From: Neurospora crassa OR74A
Taxonomy: Eukaryota > Ascomycota > Sordariomycetes > Sordariales > Sordariaceae
Assembly: GCF_000182925.2 (NCBI RefSeq)
Contig: NC_026505.1
Span: 1,550,001 to 1,614,000, forward strand
Length of the DNA stretch: 64,000 nt
Direction of reading: 5' to 3'
In this document: one piece after another, positions 61,532 to 64,000 of the stretch
Layout of the letters: each line of letters begins with the position of its first letter
How positions within the stretch are numbered: position 1 is the stretch's first letter
Notes under the pieces: generated by a model
Told to the model about the DNA's origin: nothing
Databases searched by the model: none
The model's input: the letters and a program-made list of their open reading frames with translations, nothing else
Program-made: the position numbers and the translations under genes

Positions 61532-64000
61532 TCAAGACTCGCTCGATCGATCCTTGATAGCCTTCTTTGTAGATTTTGCCGTTCCAATATGGGTATTATG
61601 TACCTGCAGTATCACCATCACGTTAGCACCATGTCGTGCGACACACACAGCTGTGCCACACATTCCCCCCCGGGAACGGGCCGCAATGACTTACCTTGGT
61701 AGCAAACCTCAAGCTGGTAATCGTCTCCTTTAAGTGCGCCTCCAACGGGCTCACCATAACGAACATCAACGTCTTCGAGTTGCCTCCCAGCGAGTACTGC
61801 AGCAGATGCGTCAACTTTGAGTTCCTGTACGGCACGTGTGACGACCCTCTGCCCAGCGCCTCAATAACATCTCCCAAGCACGCCAAGCTCTTGTTGATGC
61901 TCTGCGTCTCCCTCATTCTCTCCCCTTCGGCCTGCGAGTGCTTCAGCCGCTCAGAACCCGCCAGGTCGACCAAGTTCAGCGTACCCTCGCACCGCTCATT
62001 CGTGACCGAGTTCTCGCCCACAAGCTTGAGGATGAAGACGGAGTGGGAGCGCGAGGACCGCTCGTTGGCTTTGGTGGCGGCCACGCTGCGGTTGTTTTGC
62101 GCCTGCTTGAGCATCATCTCCACCTTGTCGGCCGAGTCAAGGGCAACGGTCTTGCAGTTGAGTACCGTTGTCTGCTTGCGGACATCGTCGTGGCGGATCT
62201 CGAGTTTCTTCTTGCTGTTGTTGCTGCTGCCGTCGAGCAGGTCGTTCAACTCTTCGTTGTATACCTCGACGAAACTACCCTCCATGGTGTACGTCCACGA
62301 CTTCTCCCTAAGTTTCGTTATGGTATCGTATATCATGTGGGTGGCTCGCGGGATCATGCCATCTGGAGACGACATAGTGTACGTCTTGCCAGAACCGGTT
62401 TGGCCGTAGCAAAAGATACACACGTTGTAGCCGTCCAAAGCGCTCTGTACCAGCTGAGAGATCTCGTCGAAGATTTCCTCGTTGTGGACTGACGGAGCAA
62501 AGACTCGGTCGAATTCGAAGGGGAGCACCTTGCGGTTGATGTTTCCAAAGCTACTCTTTTCCTCGAGCCCGGTCACTTCAATCTGTGCGGACGACGTTTT
62601 GGCGTCGGGGAACATAATCTTGGCCTCGCTGCCTTCGGATTTGCCGAGTGCAGGACGGACTCTGCACATGACCCGGATATTGCCTTTGAGCTCCTGGTAC
62701 TTGTTGAACAATATCCGCCTCTCCGTCTCCTCCTTGATGAGCTTCTGTTTGGCGTTCTCCGCGATTTCCAGGGCCTCCCGAAGCCGTGCCTCCATCTGTG
62801 CAAACGAATCCGACTGTTGCTTGCTATCAGATTCAAGGAAGTCAATCTGCGCCCGAAGTCCTTGGTTCCGGGCTTCCAGTTTCCCATTTGTTGTCGCCAT
62901 CTCATTGATCTGTTCCTGCAACGCCCTTTTGTTTTTTTGCTCTTGGCTCAGTTCTGACCGCAGATCGTCCAGTTGAGATTGCAGTTGCCGTAGTTCTCGT
63001 TCTTTCTCCAAGAGCGATTTGTTGATATCCTGCTGTTCTGCCCCAAGCTTCAGCCGCAAGTCTTGGACCTCCTTTGCCGCCTTTGCCTTTTCACCCTCCA
63101 GATCTGCCCGACATTGCCTCTCAAAAGCGTCCTTTTCCTCGCGGTTGATTCGTTGCAGTCGTTCGCTTTCCTGTTTCAACTTTCTCTGTAATTCTTGGAC
63201 TTCATGTTCATGCTCTCTTGACTTGTTCTGAAGTTGATATTCATGGTCCATCTTCTGTCTTTCCAGTGTGAGGGTCAGTTGTTGGAACTGTTGTCGCAAC
63301 GCATCCATCTCCTTCTGCAGCAGTTCGTTTCTCTCGTTCAGTTTTTGTCGTTCCGCCTCAAGTGTGTCCACTAGTAGGTGTCAGTCAGCCTGGCGTGTTT
63401 GTATACTTGCTGCCACGTACCTTGATTCTTTGCCATCTGAACGGCCGTTTCCATGGCCTTCTTGTCTTGCAAAGATATGCTGAAAGCCTCCTTCATCACC
63501 TTCCATTCCGCATCAACCTCGTTGAGCCGCTCGTCGACGTCAATGCCTGTGAATGCGGTGTTATTAGAATCCTTGGTGAGAAAAGAAAGCTTGACAGGTG
63601 AAACGGATTTTCGGGTCGAGGCAGTTCTGTGAGCGGAGACGACGGCAGAGTTGAGAATGACCTCGAAACGCTCCATAGCCGCACGGGGGTCTTCCAATCT
63701 TGACTTTGCTTTAGGGGTCTCCGGGTACGCCGTTGTCGACTGTTGGAGAGAGGACTTGCGTCGTGCGGGTACGGCTCCTTCGGTTCTTCGTCTGGGTCTT
63801 CTAGCAGGCTCCGCCTTAGCATCCGACTAAGACGCTTGGGAGGCGGGCTGCGAAGTCTTTCGAGGCGTCACTTGACTCCCGCTGGGGATGTTCTCCTTCT
63901 CATCACAGATCGACAAGTCCTGCAGGCGCCTGCTCAGACCCGAAACAGCCCTTTCCTTCTCTTGCTCTTTACCCGACGTTGAGTATCGTGGTGAAGGAGA
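61532..64000 (-). CDS. Kinesin-14 (KAR3/klpA-type C-terminal motor), partial at the right edge
   Basis: A minus-end-directed microtubule motor for spindle assembly and nuclear movement. Exons seen: beyond 64000 to 63421, 63370-61695, and 61603-61532, so the 5' end lies outside the window. The order is a Ser/Lys-rich tail, a coiled coil through about 63370-62700 (heptads such as LNERNELLQKEMDALRQQF), the neck YQELKGNIRVMCRVRP, then the motor. Motor motifs are FCYGQTGSGKTYTM (P-loop), NERSSRSHSVF (switch I) and LNLVDLAGSERL (switch II). HVPYRNSKLTHLLQYSLGG follows, and FATKVHNTHIGTAKS spans the last intron. In the tail, the frame I read carries an in-frame TAG at 63829-63827. A 45-base GTGACG...TTAG intron would remove it, or translation may begin at the ATG at 63676, or it is a real defect. 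Confidence 0.93.

Noticed and set aside
1-64000. tRNA genes, CRISPR arrays, LTR or DNA transposons
   Set aside because: I looked by eye for A/B-box pairs, regularly spaced repeats, terminal repeats and transposase, reverse-transcriptase or integrase motifs and found none convincing; a tool-based scan could still find a tRNA.

Overview
The window looks like nuclear DNA of a filamentous ascomycete of the Neurospora/Sordaria group (Sordariales). Genes are widely spaced and have short GT-AG introns with a few GC-AG ones. Intergenic DNA is rich in microsatellites and long homopolymers. 5S rRNA genes are scattered singly among protein genes, and two genes encode fungus-specific HET (heterokaryon incompatibility) domains. 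The three 5S copies closely match what I recall of a minor Neurospora 5S isotype. This assignment rests on sequence character and memory, not on a search.

Left third (1-22.4 kb), mostly housekeeping genes: a PTC2/3-type PP2C phosphatase (+), CCZ1 for late-endosome/vacuole fusion (-), MAF1, the Pol III repressor (-), the AP-1 sigma adaptin (-), the glutamate-cysteine ligase regulatory subunit (+), the KEOPS kinase BUD32 (-), a conserved-looking protein I do not recognise (-), and a tightly divergent AhpD/carboxymuconolactone-decarboxylase-like gene (+).

Middle (22.4-37.4 kb), accessory in character: about 6.3 kb with no recognisable protein gene but one 5S gene, then a Fet3-like multicopper oxidase without a membrane anchor (+), a short-chain dehydrogenase (-) and a FAD-dependent phenol-hydroxylase-type monooxygenase (-).

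Right part (37.4-64 kb): an unrecognised low-complexity protein (+), a first HET-domain gene (+) with a 5S gene 88 bases past its stop, an unrecognised, probably mitochondrial protein (-) divergent from the DNA polymerase epsilon B subunit DPB2 (+), a second, divergent HET-domain gene (+), a third 5S copy that looks decayed, a 107-aa three-exon gene of unknown function (-), a PXA-PX-Nexin_C sorting-nexin protein (-), the PC4/SUB1 coactivator (+), a GNAT acetyltransferase (-), and a C-terminal-motor kinesin-14 (-) that runs off the right edge.

Most neighbours are functionally unrelated, as is normal for such genomes. The observations most worth a second look are three same-type 5S genes within 26 kb (one lacking the -30 TATA element and carrying a substitution), three GC-AG introns among 29 placed (one leaving MAF1 with a two-codon first exon), an in-frame TAG in the kinesin-14 tail, the atypical Fet3-like oxidase beside two redox tailoring enzymes, and several unrecognised genes. 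I saw no convincing mobile element, viral relic, CRISPR array or tRNA gene.
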